From Prauserella alba (GTDB taxonomy: Bacteria; Actinomycetota; Actinomycetes; Mycobacteriales; Pseudonocardiaceae): a stretch of DNA of 64,000 bases. Position 1 is the stretch's first letter; the number at the start of each line of letters is the position of its first letter. Positions 1-8,548 of the stretch are shown one piece after another. The notes below the pieces were generated by a model. It was given only the letters and a program-made list of their open reading frames with translations. It was not told where the DNA came from and ran no database searches. A program made the position numbers and the translations under genes. The stretch covers positions 124,001 to 188,000 of the forward strand of contig NZ_JAMTCH010000005.1 in assembly GCF_024171735.1 (NCBI RefSeq), in the 5' to 3' direction.

Positions 1-79
1 TCGTGCCGCGGCCGGTGATGGTGTCGGGCCGGCCGGTGGTGCCGGGGCGGCCGCCGATCCCGGGGCCGGTGCGTCATGA
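1..79 (+). CDS. C-terminal end of an upstream OpuC-type transporter gene (partial)
   Basis: Reading from base 2, the frame stays open to a TGA at 77-79. It encodes an Ala/Gly/Pro-rich tail that has the look of a flexible C-terminus. The stop overlaps the start of the next gene as ATGA, so the two are probably translationally coupled. Given the permease and binding protein that follow, this is most likely the ATPase or the first permease of the same osmoprotectant transporter. That identity rests on context only, because no conserved motif lies inside the window. Confidence 0.5.
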   Translation, partial: RAAAGDGVGPAGGAGAAADPGAGAS

Positions 80-852
80 GCGACGTCGAACTCACCGCGC
101 CCACCGAGGAGGCGGGCGCGAAGAAGGCCGACCGGGTGCGGCTGTTGGCGCAACCGTTGGCTGTCCTCGTGATCGTGGGTGCGGTGCTGACGTGGGCACT
201 GGCCAGGGAGAACGACGAGATCGAGGCGCAGTCGATCCAGGCGGGCGTGCTGCTGACGAAGACGTGGGAGCACCTGTTGATCACCGCGGTGGTGACCGCG
301 ATCGTCGTCGGCGTGGCCGTGCCGCTCGGAGCGATGCTGACGAGGCGGTGGGCGAGGCCGGTCGCACCGGTGTTCCTGGGCATCGCCAACATCGGGCAGG
401 CCGCGCCCGCGCTGGGTGTGCTGGTGCTGTTCTTCCTGTGGACAGGCTGGGAGGGCCTGTGGGCGGCGGCGTTGCCGATCGCGTTCTACTCGCTGCTGCC
501 GGTGCTGCGGAACACGATCGTGGGGATCCAGTCCGTCGACCCTGCCCTGGTGGACGCGGCGCGGGGGATCGGCATGTCGCCACGCTCAGTGCTGCTGCGG
601 GTGGAGATGCCGCTCGCGTTGCCGATGGTGCTGGCGGGCATGCGCACGTCGCTGGTGTTGGCCGTCGGGACGGCGACGCTGGCGTTCTTCGTGAACGGTG
701 GCGGGCTCGGTGAGCTCGTGGACACCGGATACAAGCTGAACCGTCCCGCGGTGCTCGTCGTCGGCGCCGTACTGGCCGTCGGGTTGGCGCTGGTCGTGGA
801 CTGGCTGGGCGCGCTGGCCGAACAGCTGCTCGGACCGAAGGGGCTGGGATGA
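76..852 (+). CDS. Osmoprotectant (glycine betaine/choline-type) ABC transporter permease
   Basis: 258-residue inner-membrane protein of the ProW/OpuC permease family. Hydrophobic spans are visible near residues 21-42, 65-87, 97-124, 127-145, 187-208 and 227-250. The cytoplasmic EAA-type loop that contacts the ATPase is at about 159-187 (DAARGIGMSP...LPMVLAGMR). The start overlaps the preceding stop as ATGA, and its own stop overlaps the start of the binding-protein gene in the same way. This indicates one operon of ATPase/permease/permease/binding protein. Family knowledge: such systems import betaine, choline or related solutes under osmotic stress. The exact substrate cannot be read from the sequence. 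Confidence 0.9.
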   Translation: MSDVELTAPTEEAGAKKADRVRLLAQPLAVLVIVGAVLTWALARENDEIEAQSIQAGVLLTKTWEHLLITAVVTAIVVGVAVPLGAMLTRRWARPVAPVFLGIANIGQAAPALGVLVLFFLWTGWEGLWAAALPIAFYSLLPVLRNTIVGIQSVDPALVDAARGIGMSPRSVLLRVEMPLALPMVLAGMRTSLVLAVGTATLAFFVNGGGLGELVDTGYKLNRPAVLVVGAVLAVGLALVVDWLGALAEQLLGPKGLG

Positions 853-1829
853 GGATCGGGAAGCGGGTCGGCCGGAAGGTGCGGTCGATGTTCGCGGCGG
901 GTCTGTTGGTGACGACCACGGCGGCGTGCGGACTGAGCGTCAACGCCGCGTTGCCGTACGACGTGCAGCCGGGATCGATCCCGCGGGTGCCTGCGCTCGA
1001 CGGTGTCGAGGTGACGGTGGGGTCGAAGGACTTCACCGAGCAGATCGTCCTGGGATACATCGCGCAGCTCGCCCTCGAAGCGGCGGGTGCGGACACCGTG
1101 GATCTGACGAACATCGCCGGTTCGAACAGTGCCCGTTATGCCCTGGAGGATGGGCAGATCGACGTGCAGTGGGAGTACACGGGCACGGCATGGTTGTCGT
1201 ATCTGGGCGAGGACACGCCGATCCCGGGGGAGCAGGAGCAGTACGAGGCGGTTCGTGAGGCCGACCTGAAACGGAACGGCTTGATGTGGTTGCCGTACTC
1301 CGATGTGAACAATACGTACGCGTTCGCGACGACCGAGAAGTTCGCGCGCGAGCACGGCCTGCGGACCATGACGGACATGACGAACTTCGTGAAGCAGAAC
1401 CCGCGGGAGGCCGTGTTCTGCGTCGAGACGGAGTTCGCCAGCCGTCCGGACGGCATGCCCGGGGTGACGAAGACGTACGGCTTCCCGGTGAGGACGACCA
1501 AGACGTTCGGCACGGGTGCGATCTACACGGCCGTCGCGAACGGCACGTGCAACTTCGGCGAGGTGTTCACCACCGACGGCCGCATCGCGGGGCTGAACCT
1601 GCGGGTGCTCGAGGACGACAAGCGGTTCTTCCCGCAGTACAATGCGGCCGTGACCGTGCGGAAGGACTTCTACGACGAGCACCCGCAGCTCGCCGACGTC
1701 ATGGCACCGGTGGCGGACACGCTGGACAACGAGGAAATCATGGAGTTGAACAAGCGGGTCGACGTCGACGGTGCCGACCCGTCACAGGTCGCCTACGACT
1801 GGATGCGGACGAAGGGCTTCATCCGCTGA
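849..1829 (+). CDS. Osmoprotectant ABC transporter substrate-binding lipoprotein (OpuAC family)
   Basis: 326 residues. The N-terminus has a basic stretch, a hydrophobic core and a lipobox ending TAAC with the lipidated Cys at about residue 27, so the mature protein should be anchored on the outer face of the membrane. The body carries OpuAC-type signatures: VTVGSKDFTEQ near the mature start, then GSNSARYAL and DVQWEYTGTAW. These fit the quaternary-amine-binding fold. It is the last gene of the transporter operon and its ATG overlaps the permease stop. It delivers solute to the permease at 76-852. Ligand specificity (betaine, choline, carnitine or other) is not determined. Confidence 0.9.
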   Translation: MRIGKRVGRKVRSMFAAGLLVTTTAACGLSVNAALPYDVQPGSIPRVPALDGVEVTVGSKDFTEQIVLGYIAQLALEAAGADTVDLTNIAGSNSARYALEDGQIDVQWEYTGTAWLSYLGEDTPIPGEQEQYEAVREADLKRNGLMWLPYSDVNNTYAFATTEKFAREHGLRTMTDMTNFVKQNPREAVFCVETEFASRPDGMPGVTKTYGFPVRTTKTFGTGAIYTAVANGTCNFGEVFTTDGRIAGLNLRVLEDDKRFFPQYNAAVTVRKDFYDEHPQLADVMAPVADTLDNEEIMELNKRVDVDGADPSQVAYDWMRTKGFIR

Positions 1830-1956
1830 GCCAGCGCGGTCTCAGCAGAGCCACCGTGGGGTCGCCGGTGTTGCGGCGTCGCCGCTGCTGCACCGTCTTT
1901 CCCTGTCTTGCTACGCCGTCGTCCTTCTGCGTCGCCGCGTCGCCGCGTGGTCGCGG

Positions 1957-2556
1957 TCAGGCCACGCCGAGACGGCGCAGCAGTTCGGATTCGAGACCGT
2001 CGAGCTCGGAGGCGATGGCTTTGTGCGCGGCCTTCCGCCGGGTCGAAGGCATGTGCTCGGCTGCGCGTACCGAGGCGGTGAGCTGTTCGAGCGTGCCCTG
2101 GGCGTGCTGGGCGAACGACACGTCGTCGTTGGTGACTTGTGGGGCTCGTCGCAGCTCCGTGAGCCCGTCCGCCGCGCCGGCGATGCGGGCGAGCAGGCCG
2201 CCGCCGTGGCCGCTGTACTCGGACAGCTGCTCGACGGGGACGCCGATCTTGCGCGCCTGGTAGCGGTCGTACGCTTCGCGGACGGTGCCTGCTGCTCGGA
2301 CGGCCAACGGCGCCAACGCAGGGCCGACCGCAGGGATGACGATCTTCGCCACCTTGACTGCGTTCTTCGCCTTCTGCGGAGTCAGGCCCGAGTCGTGCTC
2401 GTCGGACTTGGCGGCCTTCTTCGCTGCCTTCCGATCCTTTTTCGCTGCCTTCTTCGACTTCGCCGACGAGACCTCCGGAGATTCCGAGAACACCGAGGGC
2501 TCCGGGGACTCGGACAACGTGTCGTCGTGGCCTGTGTTGCGGGATGTGCTGGCCAT
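1957..2556 (-). CDS. Conserved hypothetical protein with Lys/Ala-rich N-terminal region
   Basis: 199 residues from an ATG at 2556 preceded by a good ribosome site (GGCGAGGA). A longer in-frame start 21 codons upstream lacks one. The first ~35 residues are acidic and Ser-rich. Next comes a strongly basic KKAAKKDRKAAKKAAK stretch (about 34-49), then a short hydrophobic segment (KIVIPAVGPALAPLAV). The rest is helical and has the sequence YQARKIGVPVEQL. It resembles actinobacterial proteins annotated as DUF6474, which is a family impression I could not verify. No enzymatic motif is visible. The basic segment could bind nucleic acid or the membrane face. It converges on the transporter operon and diverges from the nuclease gene. 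Confidence 0.7.
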   Translation of the reverse strand: MASTSRNTGHDDTLSESPEPSVFSESPEVSSAKSKKAAKKDRKAAKKAAKSDEHDSGLTPQKAKNAVKVAKIVIPAVGPALAPLAVRAAGTVREAYDRYQARKIGVPVEQLSEYSGHGGGLLARIAGAADGLTELRRAPQVTNDDVSFAQHAQGTLEQLTASVRAAEHMPSTRRKAAHKAIASELDGLESELLRRLGVA

Positions 2557-2716
2557 CGCCGTTCCTCGCCTCCGGTTGCGGTCGGTTACGTGGGTGCCAT
2601 CGGGACCTTCCGACGGCACCGTGTTCGTTGATGGTTGGGACTGAACTTACTGGTCATACCGGGCTGGGAGCACGTCGCCTACGGGAGTGTCGGGGCCTTC
2701 TCATAAAGTGAACACC

Positions 2717-4411
2717 ATGGTTGACGAGGTGTTGCTCGACGCGGGCGTGGTCACACGGTGTCGTCGGCGAGTGCATCTCGACAACGACCCCACGATGGTC
2801 GGGACGCCACTTGCCCCGCCGGATCCGTCGGCCGAACAGCGGATCGCCGATGCGGAAGCCCATCGCGCCGACATCGCGGAGCGGTTACAGATCGCCACCG
2901 CCCCGGTTGGGAATGGCGAGGATCCGGATGCCGCGTTCGGGCTCGCCGACGATTCGGCCGCTACCTGGACGGTCGTTCCCGCTGATCTGGCTCCTGCGGA
3001 ACGTGCAGGGCTGACGCTGACCGCACTCGAGGAGGGAGTCGGTTACATCTGGGGCGGCCTCCTGCCCCGCGACCGCGAGGCGGGACGGCGCGGTGGTATC
3101 CAGCTGCTTGTCCGGTCGGTCGACGGCTACGTGCCGGTTCTCGTCGTGCGTCATCGCATCACGGACGCGGGGGAGGGCGCTCGGACGACCGAGGTGACGG
3201 ATCTCGACCCCGCGAACGCTTCGACAGATCCGGACCGGAAAGTGCGGTCGCACCCGCGTGATCAGCTGCGGCTTGCCCACGCCTATCGACTTCTGCAGGC
3301 CGCTGGGTTCGCCGAGCCGGATCGTGCGGTCGGCGGAGTGATCGGGCTCGATGCGGATGTGGTGCTGTGGCACGACCTGGCGGCCGGAACGTGGCCAGGC
3401 GGGCGGACTGCGCTCGCCGAATACGACAGTCGGTTTGCCGACCGTCTCGCCGTAGCTCGCGCCGCGGCTGCGCGTGAGGAGCCGTTGGCCGAGCCCTCGC
3501 GTGTCCTCGAATGCAAGGGCTGTCCGTGGTGGCCGACGTGCGAGGCCGAACTCACCAGGGTTCGCGACGTAAGCCTGGTCGTTCGGGGCGAGGACGCGAT
3601 GGAGCTGCGCCGCGCCGGCATCGCGACGGTGGACAAGCTCGCTGCACTCGACGTCTACGACGAGCCCCCGATTCAGTGGACGGGTACGTCGTTCTCGGAC
3701 GCGGTGTCGTTGGCCAAGGCGTGGCTTGCTGACCTGACGATGGTGCGGCGGGTCTCCCAGGTCACCGTGCCGCGTGGTGACGTCGAGGTCGATATCGACA
3801 TGGAGAGTTTCGGCGACTCGGGGGCGTATCTGTGGGGTTGTCTGCTGAGCGGTGCTGATATCGGGGTGGAGCACGGGTATCACGCGTTCGCCACGTGGGA
3901 GCCGTTGCCGACGGATGATGAGGCGCGATCGTTCGCCGCGTTCTGGTCGTGGCTGACGGACGTGCGTGCCCGCACTGCCGCCGCCGGACTGCAGTTCCGC
4001 GCCTACTGCTACAACGCGTTGGCCGAGAACCGTTGGTTGTATGCGTCGGCGGAGCGGTTCGCCGGGTTCCGGGGTGTGCCGTCGACGGCTGACGTGCGGG
4101 CTTTCGTCGACTCCGACGAGTGGGTCGACTTGTTTCGAAGCGTGTCCGATCAGTTCCTGTGCTCGCATGGCAAAGGCCTCAAGGTGGTCGCGCCGGTGGC
4201 GGGCTTCGCCTGGCGGGATGCTGAAGCGGGCGGTGAAGCTTCGATGCGGTGGTACCGCGATGCGGTCGGCATGGACGACACGGAACCCGACGTGGCACAG
4301 CGTGCACGGTTGCTCCGGTACAACGAGGACGATGTCCTTGCTACTCAAGCCCTCCGTGCGTGGATCAGTGAACGGGCCATGATCGAGGTGCCGTTCATGG
4401 AGGACCTGTAA
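2717..4411 (+). CDS. TM0106-family RecB-like nuclease with RNase H-fold C-terminus
   Basis: 564 residues. The N-terminal half holds RecB-nuclease-like features: early His, Asp and Lys positions and a Cys cluster ECKGCPWWPTC near residues 265-275, resembling the Cys motif of Fe-S-bearing RecB/AddB nucleases. The C-terminal half begins with a DIDMESFGD motif (about 357) and ends with YNEDDVLATQALRAW, which fits an RNase H-like exonuclease fold with acidic catalytic residues. Family knowledge: TM0106-type proteins pair these two nuclease folds; their cellular role is poorly defined but presumed to be DNA repair. The ATG at 2717 is chosen because it opens the conserved N-terminus; an upstream GTG has no ribosome site. 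Its 3' end overlaps the converging HNH gene by 17 bases. Confidence 0.8.
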   Translation: MVDEVLLDAGVVTRCRRRVHLDNDPTMVGTPLAPPDPSAEQRIADAEAHRADIAERLQIATAPVGNGEDPDAAFGLADDSAATWTVVPADLAPAERAGLTLTALEEGVGYIWGGLLPRDREAGRRGGIQLLVRSVDGYVPVLVVRHRITDAGEGARTTEVTDLDPANASTDPDRKVRSHPRDQLRLAHAYRLLQAAGFAEPDRAVGGVIGLDADVVLWHDLAAGTWPGGRTALAEYDSRFADRLAVARAAAAREEPLAEPSRVLECKGCPWWPTCEAELTRVRDVSLVVRGEDAMELRRAGIATVDKLAALDVYDEPPIQWTGTSFSDAVSLAKAWLADLTMVRRVSQVTVPRGDVEVDIDMESFGDSGAYLWGCLLSGADIGVEHGYHAFATWEPLPTDDEARSFAAFWSWLTDVRARTAAAGLQFRAYCYNALAENRWLYASAERFAGFRGVPSTADVRAFVDSDEWVDLFRSVSDQFLCSHGKGLKVVAPVAGFAWRDAEAGGEASMRWYRDAVGMDDTEPDVAQRARLLRYNEDDVLATQALRAWISERAMIEVPFMEDL

Positions 4412-5720
4412 CGTTCGACGTGCGCTGAGTGATGTCTTGGCTGCCGTCGGCGTGGCTGCCGGCCCTGTGGTGGCCGTTTCGGTTTCGGCTTCGATTGCGG
4501 CGATTGCCTCGCCGCCGACGTCGCTTCCGTTCCGCAAGTTTGCGCGTATCTGCGGTCTCCTGGGCTTGGGCGGGTTTGCCGGTGCGGACACTTCCCTCCG
4601 GTGTCGTGACGCGGAGTGAACCGTCTGGTTCCAGCTCGAACACCCAGTCGGCCGTGTGCTTGACGATGTGGTGGCGTCGACAGAGTCCGATCAAGTTCGC
4701 TGCACAGGTCGGCCCATCGCATCCATGGGGACGCACGTGGTCGAGGTCGGCGAACTCGGCCGGCCGGTGACACCCGGGAAACCGGCATTCCCTGTCCCGG
4801 ACTTTCACGTGGTCCGCGGTCACGGCCGGCGGTCGGTAGCGTTCTCTACCGACGTCCACAGGGGCACCCGTCTGCGGATCGGTGATGATGCGCCGCCATG
4901 TGGACTTCCGGTCGGACGCAATCTGGCGCGCCACTTCCGCGGGAACCGCTCCGTGGCCGGACAGGTGTGCCGGATTGTTGCGGATTCCGGCGAGCGTCTC
5001 GAAGTCGATGTGGACGTAGATCTCCGCCTTGCCGTTCTCGGCCCTTGCCGGGGTCGTGGCGGTTGCACCGCTGTGGTCTTCGCGCGCAGGTTCTCCGCAG
5101 GAACAGTCCGCCAGGAACTGGTCTACCAGCACGTCGGCGCGCAGCTGGTCCGTCGTCCTGGTTTCGCCGAGGGTGCGCATCGCACGTGCCCGACGATCGA
5201 GCCGTGCGTACACGGCCGACGCGCGCTCCGCGGGTAGGTGGGCGGATATCGTCGCCATTGCGTCTTCGCGATGGCGCAGTGTCACTTTCCGCTCGGTACG
5301 TCGTTGACGCGCGCGTGCTGCCGCGCCATCAGGGTCAACTCGGTGCACTGCCCGGTAGGTGCACCGACGGATGGAGTCGGCACTTCGACCCTTGAGCTTG
5401 TCCGCGACGAGGCGATCGACGTGCGCGGCGTCCGTGCTGGACAGTGGATCCGTTTGATGGACCACTTTGGACGCTTTGCGTAGGTCGATGTCGCCGCGTG
5501 TGAGGGAGTTCAAGGTACTGGGCAGGCGTGACGTCAGCTGGCGGGCCCATCCGAGCTCCCGGCGGACCACGTGTTCCGACTCGCCTAGGGCGAGTGCCAG
5601 TTCGGCGGTTACATCAGTGGCGTGTTCGTGTTGTGCCGAGTACTCGGCGAGTGTTCGTAGGTACGTGGCTTGTGCCTGGCCGATTCGACGCCAGGCTTGC
5701 ACGACATCGGTGATTTCCAT
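4395..5720 (-). CDS. DUF222 / HNH endonuclease-domain protein (13E12-repeat type)
   Basis: 441 residues starting at the ATG at 5720, which follows a clear GAGGGGG ribosome site. The N-terminal ~300 residues are the helical DUF222 region (SEHVVRRELGWARQL, ARAMRTLGETRT). They are followed by an HNH nuclease module: CRFPGC, DLDHVRPH, NLIGLCRRHH and VKHTADW around residues 320-360. The HNH catalytic histidines and asparagine are all present, so it should be active. Such genes are abundant and often multicopy in actinobacteria and were once called REP13E12 repeats; function is unknown, with restriction or mobile-element roles suggested. The C-terminus is very basic (KRRRRRGNRRNRSRN), consistent with DNA binding. 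Confidence 0.85.
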   Translation of the reverse strand: MEITDVVQAWRRIGQAQATYLRTLAEYSAQHEHATDVTAELALALGESEHVVRRELGWARQLTSRLPSTLNSLTRGDIDLRKASKVVHQTDPLSSTDAAHVDRLVADKLKGRSADSIRRCTYRAVHRVDPDGAAARARQRRTERKVTLRHREDAMATISAHLPAERASAVYARLDRRARAMRTLGETRTTDQLRADVLVDQFLADCSCGEPAREDHSGATATTPARAENGKAEIYVHIDFETLAGIRNNPAHLSGHGAVPAEVARQIASDRKSTWRRIITDPQTGAPVDVGRERYRPPAVTADHVKVRDRECRFPGCHRPAEFADLDHVRPHGCDGPTCAANLIGLCRRHHIVKHTADWVFELEPDGSLRVTTPEGSVRTGKPAQAQETADTRKLAERKRRRRRGNRRNRSRNRNGHHRAGSHADGSQDITQRTSNVTGPP

Positions 5721-6299
5721 CGATCCCCCTCGGCTCGTGGCCGGTAACGCTACACACACGTTGAGAGCATCGTCAAACCTGTGTTCGAATCACTCGATCG
5801 GGCGACGGTGTGCCGGGTTCTGCTGTGTAAGACTTGGACTTACGCGCATTGCGACCACGGTCATCGTCGGGGTCGTGGTGCGTAAACCCACTCCGTGTCA
5901 CCTCAGTTCAGAGTCACAGATAAAGGGCCGCCCGGGTCCGGTGTGTGCCCCGTCAGCCGCAACGTTCGACGTATCAGTCCTGCAGCGATGTCAACCCTGC
6001 GAACGGAGCGGGCCGTTGTCGGCGTGACTTGGGCGGAGGTCGAGGATGTTGTGGCGGGTACACCCGGCGTGGTTCACCGGCAGGCATTCGGTGTCCGGTG
6101 GTCGGTTCGACCGGGATTGGCGGTGCTCTGCTGTCCCGCTGGTGAAGACGAGTTCCGCCCCCGAAACGTTGTCACGGGGGGCGAAACTCGACGACGTACT
6201 CGGCAGCGCGCGAGGACCGTTGCGACGGACGCCGCTACGACAGCAGGGTGTCCGACGCGATGCCCGCCCAGCGAGGTCGTGAACGTCAGGTGTGCAGGG
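5721..6299. other. 579-base stretch without a convincing gene
   Basis: No reading frame here has both a ribosome site and recognisable protein features. The only hint of former coding is about 6024-6150 on the plus strand, where a GTG-initiated frame reads TWAEVEDVVAGTPGVVHRQA and onward. This is loosely like the start of MmcQ/YjbR-type proteins and then loses any resemblance. The stretch probably holds the promoter of the HNH gene at its left end and perhaps gene debris. Confidence 0.4.
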
Positions 6300-7058
6300 T
6301 CAACGCGGAGCCATGCGAAGGGAACCGTCCAGGCGGATGACATCGCCGTTGAGGTAGTCGTGTTCGACGATGTCGACCGCCAGCTGGCCGTACTCGTCCG
6401 GCCGGCCGAGCCTCTTCGGGAACGGCACACCGTCGGCGAGACCGGCGCGGAACTCATCGCTCACAGTCGCGAGCATGGGCGTGTCGATAATCCCCGGTGC
6501 GATGGTCATGACGCGAACGCCTTGCGAGGCCAGGTCGCGCGCGGCCGGCACGGTCATACCCACAACGCCACCCTTCGACGCCGAGTAGGCGATCTGGCCG
6601 ATCTGCCCCTCGATCGCGGCAACCGACGCGGTGTTGATCACGACACCGCGCTGGTTGTCCTCGAGCGGCTCGGTGCCGGCGATGGCCTCGGCCGCGAGCG
6701 TCATGACGTTGAAGGTGCCGACCAGGTTGATGTTCACGACCTTCTGGAACAGGTCGAGGTCATGCGTGCCCTTCTTCGACAAGATCCGCGCCGACGGGCC
6801 GATACCCGCACAGTTGACGACGATGCGAAGCGGGAAGCCGCTGGACGAGGCTCGGTCAACAGCGGTTCGGAGAGCTGCACCATCGGTCACGTCGGCCTCG
6901 ACATAGGTGACACCGTCGACCTCTTCGGCCTTCTCGATCGAGTCCGCGAGGTCGAACGCGAACACCCGAGCGCCCTTGGCCGCCAACGCCTTCGCCGCAG
7001 CGCCACCGAGTCCGGAGGCGCCACCCGTCACGATGGCCGCGGTGTCCTTGATCTGCAT
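6300..7058 (-). CDS. SDR-family dehydrogenase, 3-hydroxyacyl-CoA dehydrogenase type II-like
   Basis: 252 residues from the ATG at 7058, with AAAGGA seven bases upstream. Classical short-chain dehydrogenase layout: cofactor motif TGGASGLGGA (about 10-19), an Asp after beta-2 (FAFDL) that favours NAD(H), NCAGIG, the Ser of the NTASVAA strand, and the catalytic YSASK. The FPKRLGRPDEYGQLAVDIVEHDYLNG segment matches the HSD10/3-hydroxyacyl-CoA dehydrogenase type II subgroup, which oxidises beta-hydroxyacyl-CoA in fatty-acid or branched-chain degradation. It stands alone, divergent from the UDP-glucose dehydrogenase gene, so no operon context narrows the substrate. Confidence 0.85.
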   Translation of the reverse strand: MQIKDTAAIVTGGASGLGGAAAKALAAKGARVFAFDLADSIEKAEEVDGVTYVEADVTDGAALRTAVDRASSSGFPLRIVVNCAGIGPSARILSKKGTHDLDLFQKVVNINLVGTFNVMTLAAEAIAGTEPLEDNQRGVVINTASVAAIEGQIGQIAYSASKGGVVGMTVPAARDLASQGVRVMTIAPGIIDTPMLATVSDEFRAGLADGVPFPKRLGRPDEYGQLAVDIVEHDYLNGDVIRLDGSLRMAPR

Positions 7059-7190
7059 GCTCGTCCTTTCTCGCACGTCTTAGAGCACGCAGAGCGTACG
7101 TGGTCACGCGGTCGATTCGTCGACCAATGTCCGCCTGCTGGTTCCCTCGGCGTTCGCCCGCAGGTCACCGGCAACTGTGACCGTGCCCTC

Positions 7191-8501
7191 ATGAACCCTG
7201 CGCGGATCGTCGTGGTCGGAACGGGATACGTCGGACTCACCACGGGCGCCTGTCTTGCCAGCCTCGGCCACCAGGTGACGTGTGCAGATGTGGACAGTGT
7301 GAAGGTCGCTCGACTGTCGGCCGGCCGGGTGGACATCGTCGAGCCAGGGCTACCGGAACTGGTCCGGCGTGGCCTGGCCGAAGACACGCTTTCGTTCGTG
7401 GTGGGCACTGCAGACGCGGTGGCGCACGCGGACGCCGTCTTCCTGTGTGTGCCGACTCCGATGGGTGCGGGCGGCGCAGCCGACCTGCGAGCTGTGGAGG
7501 ACGTCGTTACGGAGATCGCCGATCGGTTGCCATCCGGGTGCGCGGTGGTCACCAAATCGACCGTCCCCGTAGGGACGACGCGCCGCATCAGCGCTTTACT
7601 CGGCAGGCCGGACGTGCCGGTGGTGTCGAATCCGGAATTCCTGCGCGAAGGTACCGCGGTCGACGACTTCCTGCGCCCGGACCGCATCGTCGTCGGGTGC
7701 GACACGGCGGAGGCAGCGGAGGCGGTCGTCGGCCTGTATTCAGCTCTCGGCGCGCCCTCGGTGGTCACGGACGCAGCCAGTGCCGAACTGGTCAAGTACG
7801 CGGCCAACTGTTTTCTCGCCATGAAGCTGTCGTATGTGAATTCGGTGGCCGAGCTCTGCGAGCGGTTCGGTGCAGATATCACGTCGGTCACGGAAGGTAT
7901 GGGATACGACCGGCGCATCGGACGTTCGTTCTTGGCTCCGGGGCCAGGATGGGGAGGTTCGTGCCTGCCGAAGGACACGAGTGCCTTGCTGCGGATGGCC
8001 GAGTCGGTCGGTTTCGGCTTCGACCTGCTGGGAGCGGCGATCGCCGAGAACCTCGCCCAACGCGAGCGTGTCATCTCGAAGATCGCGCGGGCGGTCGGCG
8101 GGGACCTTTCCGACGCTCGGATCGGTCTGCTGGGTCTCACGTTCAAAGCGGGTACGAACGATCTGAGGGATTCGCCGGCTCTCGGCGTGGCGTCCGTGTT
8201 GTGCGCCCACGGAGCGGACGTCACCGCCTACGACCCGGCCGTCGCCGAGGAACAGCCCGGAATGCTCGTGGTCGATAGCGCGTACCGGGCGGCAAAGGGC
8301 GCTGATGCGGTCGTCGTGCTCACCGAGTGGCCGGAGTTCCGGCGGCTCGACTGGCGCGCCGTGGCCGAGGCGATGCACGGCGACACCGTGTTGGACACGC
8401 GGAATCTGCTTGATCCACACACGGTCCTCGATGCAGGACTGAGCTGGCAGGGCATCGGCAGGCCGCGCGTTGTCGAGTGCGCCACGTCCGCGGTCGGATA
8501 G
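7191..8501 (+). CDS. UDP-glucose 6-dehydrogenase
   Basis: 436 residues. It oxidises UDP-glucose to UDP-glucuronate with two NAD+, supplying precursors for acidic polysaccharides and glycolipids. Visible are the N-terminal Rossmann motif VVGTGYVGLTTG (residues 6-17), FLCVPTPMG, SNPEFLREGTA, ELVKYAANCFLAMKLSYVNSV, and the catalytic loop GWGGSCLPKD with nucleophile Cys258. FKAGTNDLRDSP and VVLTEWPEF complete the UDP-binding C-terminal domain. Length is normal for the family. The frame is open far upstream, but conserved sequence begins at the ATG at 7191. Only 47 bases separate it from the gamma-glutamyltransferase gene, with an operator-like palindrome between them. Confidence 0.93.
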   Translation: MNPARIVVVGTGYVGLTTGACLASLGHQVTCADVDSVKVARLSAGRVDIVEPGLPELVRRGLAEDTLSFVVGTADAVAHADAVFLCVPTPMGAGGAADLRAVEDVVTEIADRLPSGCAVVTKSTVPVGTTRRISALLGRPDVPVVSNPEFLREGTAVDDFLRPDRIVVGCDTAEAAEAVVGLYSALGAPSVVTDAASAELVKYAANCFLAMKLSYVNSVAELCERFGADITSVTEGMGYDRRIGRSFLAPGPGWGGSCLPKDTSALLRMAESVGFGFDLLGAAIAENLAQRERVISKIARAVGGDLSDARIGLLGLTFKAGTNDLRDSPALGVASVLCAHGADVTAYDPAVAEEQPGMLVVDSAYRAAKGADAVVVLTEWPEFRRLDWRAVAEAMHGDTVLDTRNLLDPHTVLDAGLSWQGIGRPRVVECATSAVG

Positions 8502-8509
8502 GCAATCGT

Positions 8510-8529
8510 TAGTTGAGGTAACTACCTCA
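8510..8529. promoter_or_regulatory. Nested palindrome between ugd-like and ggt-like genes
   Basis: Two overlapping perfect inverted repeats are visible. TAGTT-gaggt-AACTA spans 8510-8524 and TGAGGTA-ac-TACCTCA spans 8514-8529, ending 19 bases before the GTG start at 8549. Position and symmetry suit a dimeric repressor site controlling the gamma-glutamyltransferase gene. No regulator gene is adjacent, so the binding protein is unknown. Confidence 0.4.
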
Positions 8530-8548
8530 GTGGTCGTAGGGTCGTGGT

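Noticed and set aside
5895-7190. N-terminal extension of the UDP-glucose dehydrogenase frame
   Set aside because: The frame is open but overlaps the SDR gene on the other strand and has no homology; the conserved protein begins at the ATG at 7191.
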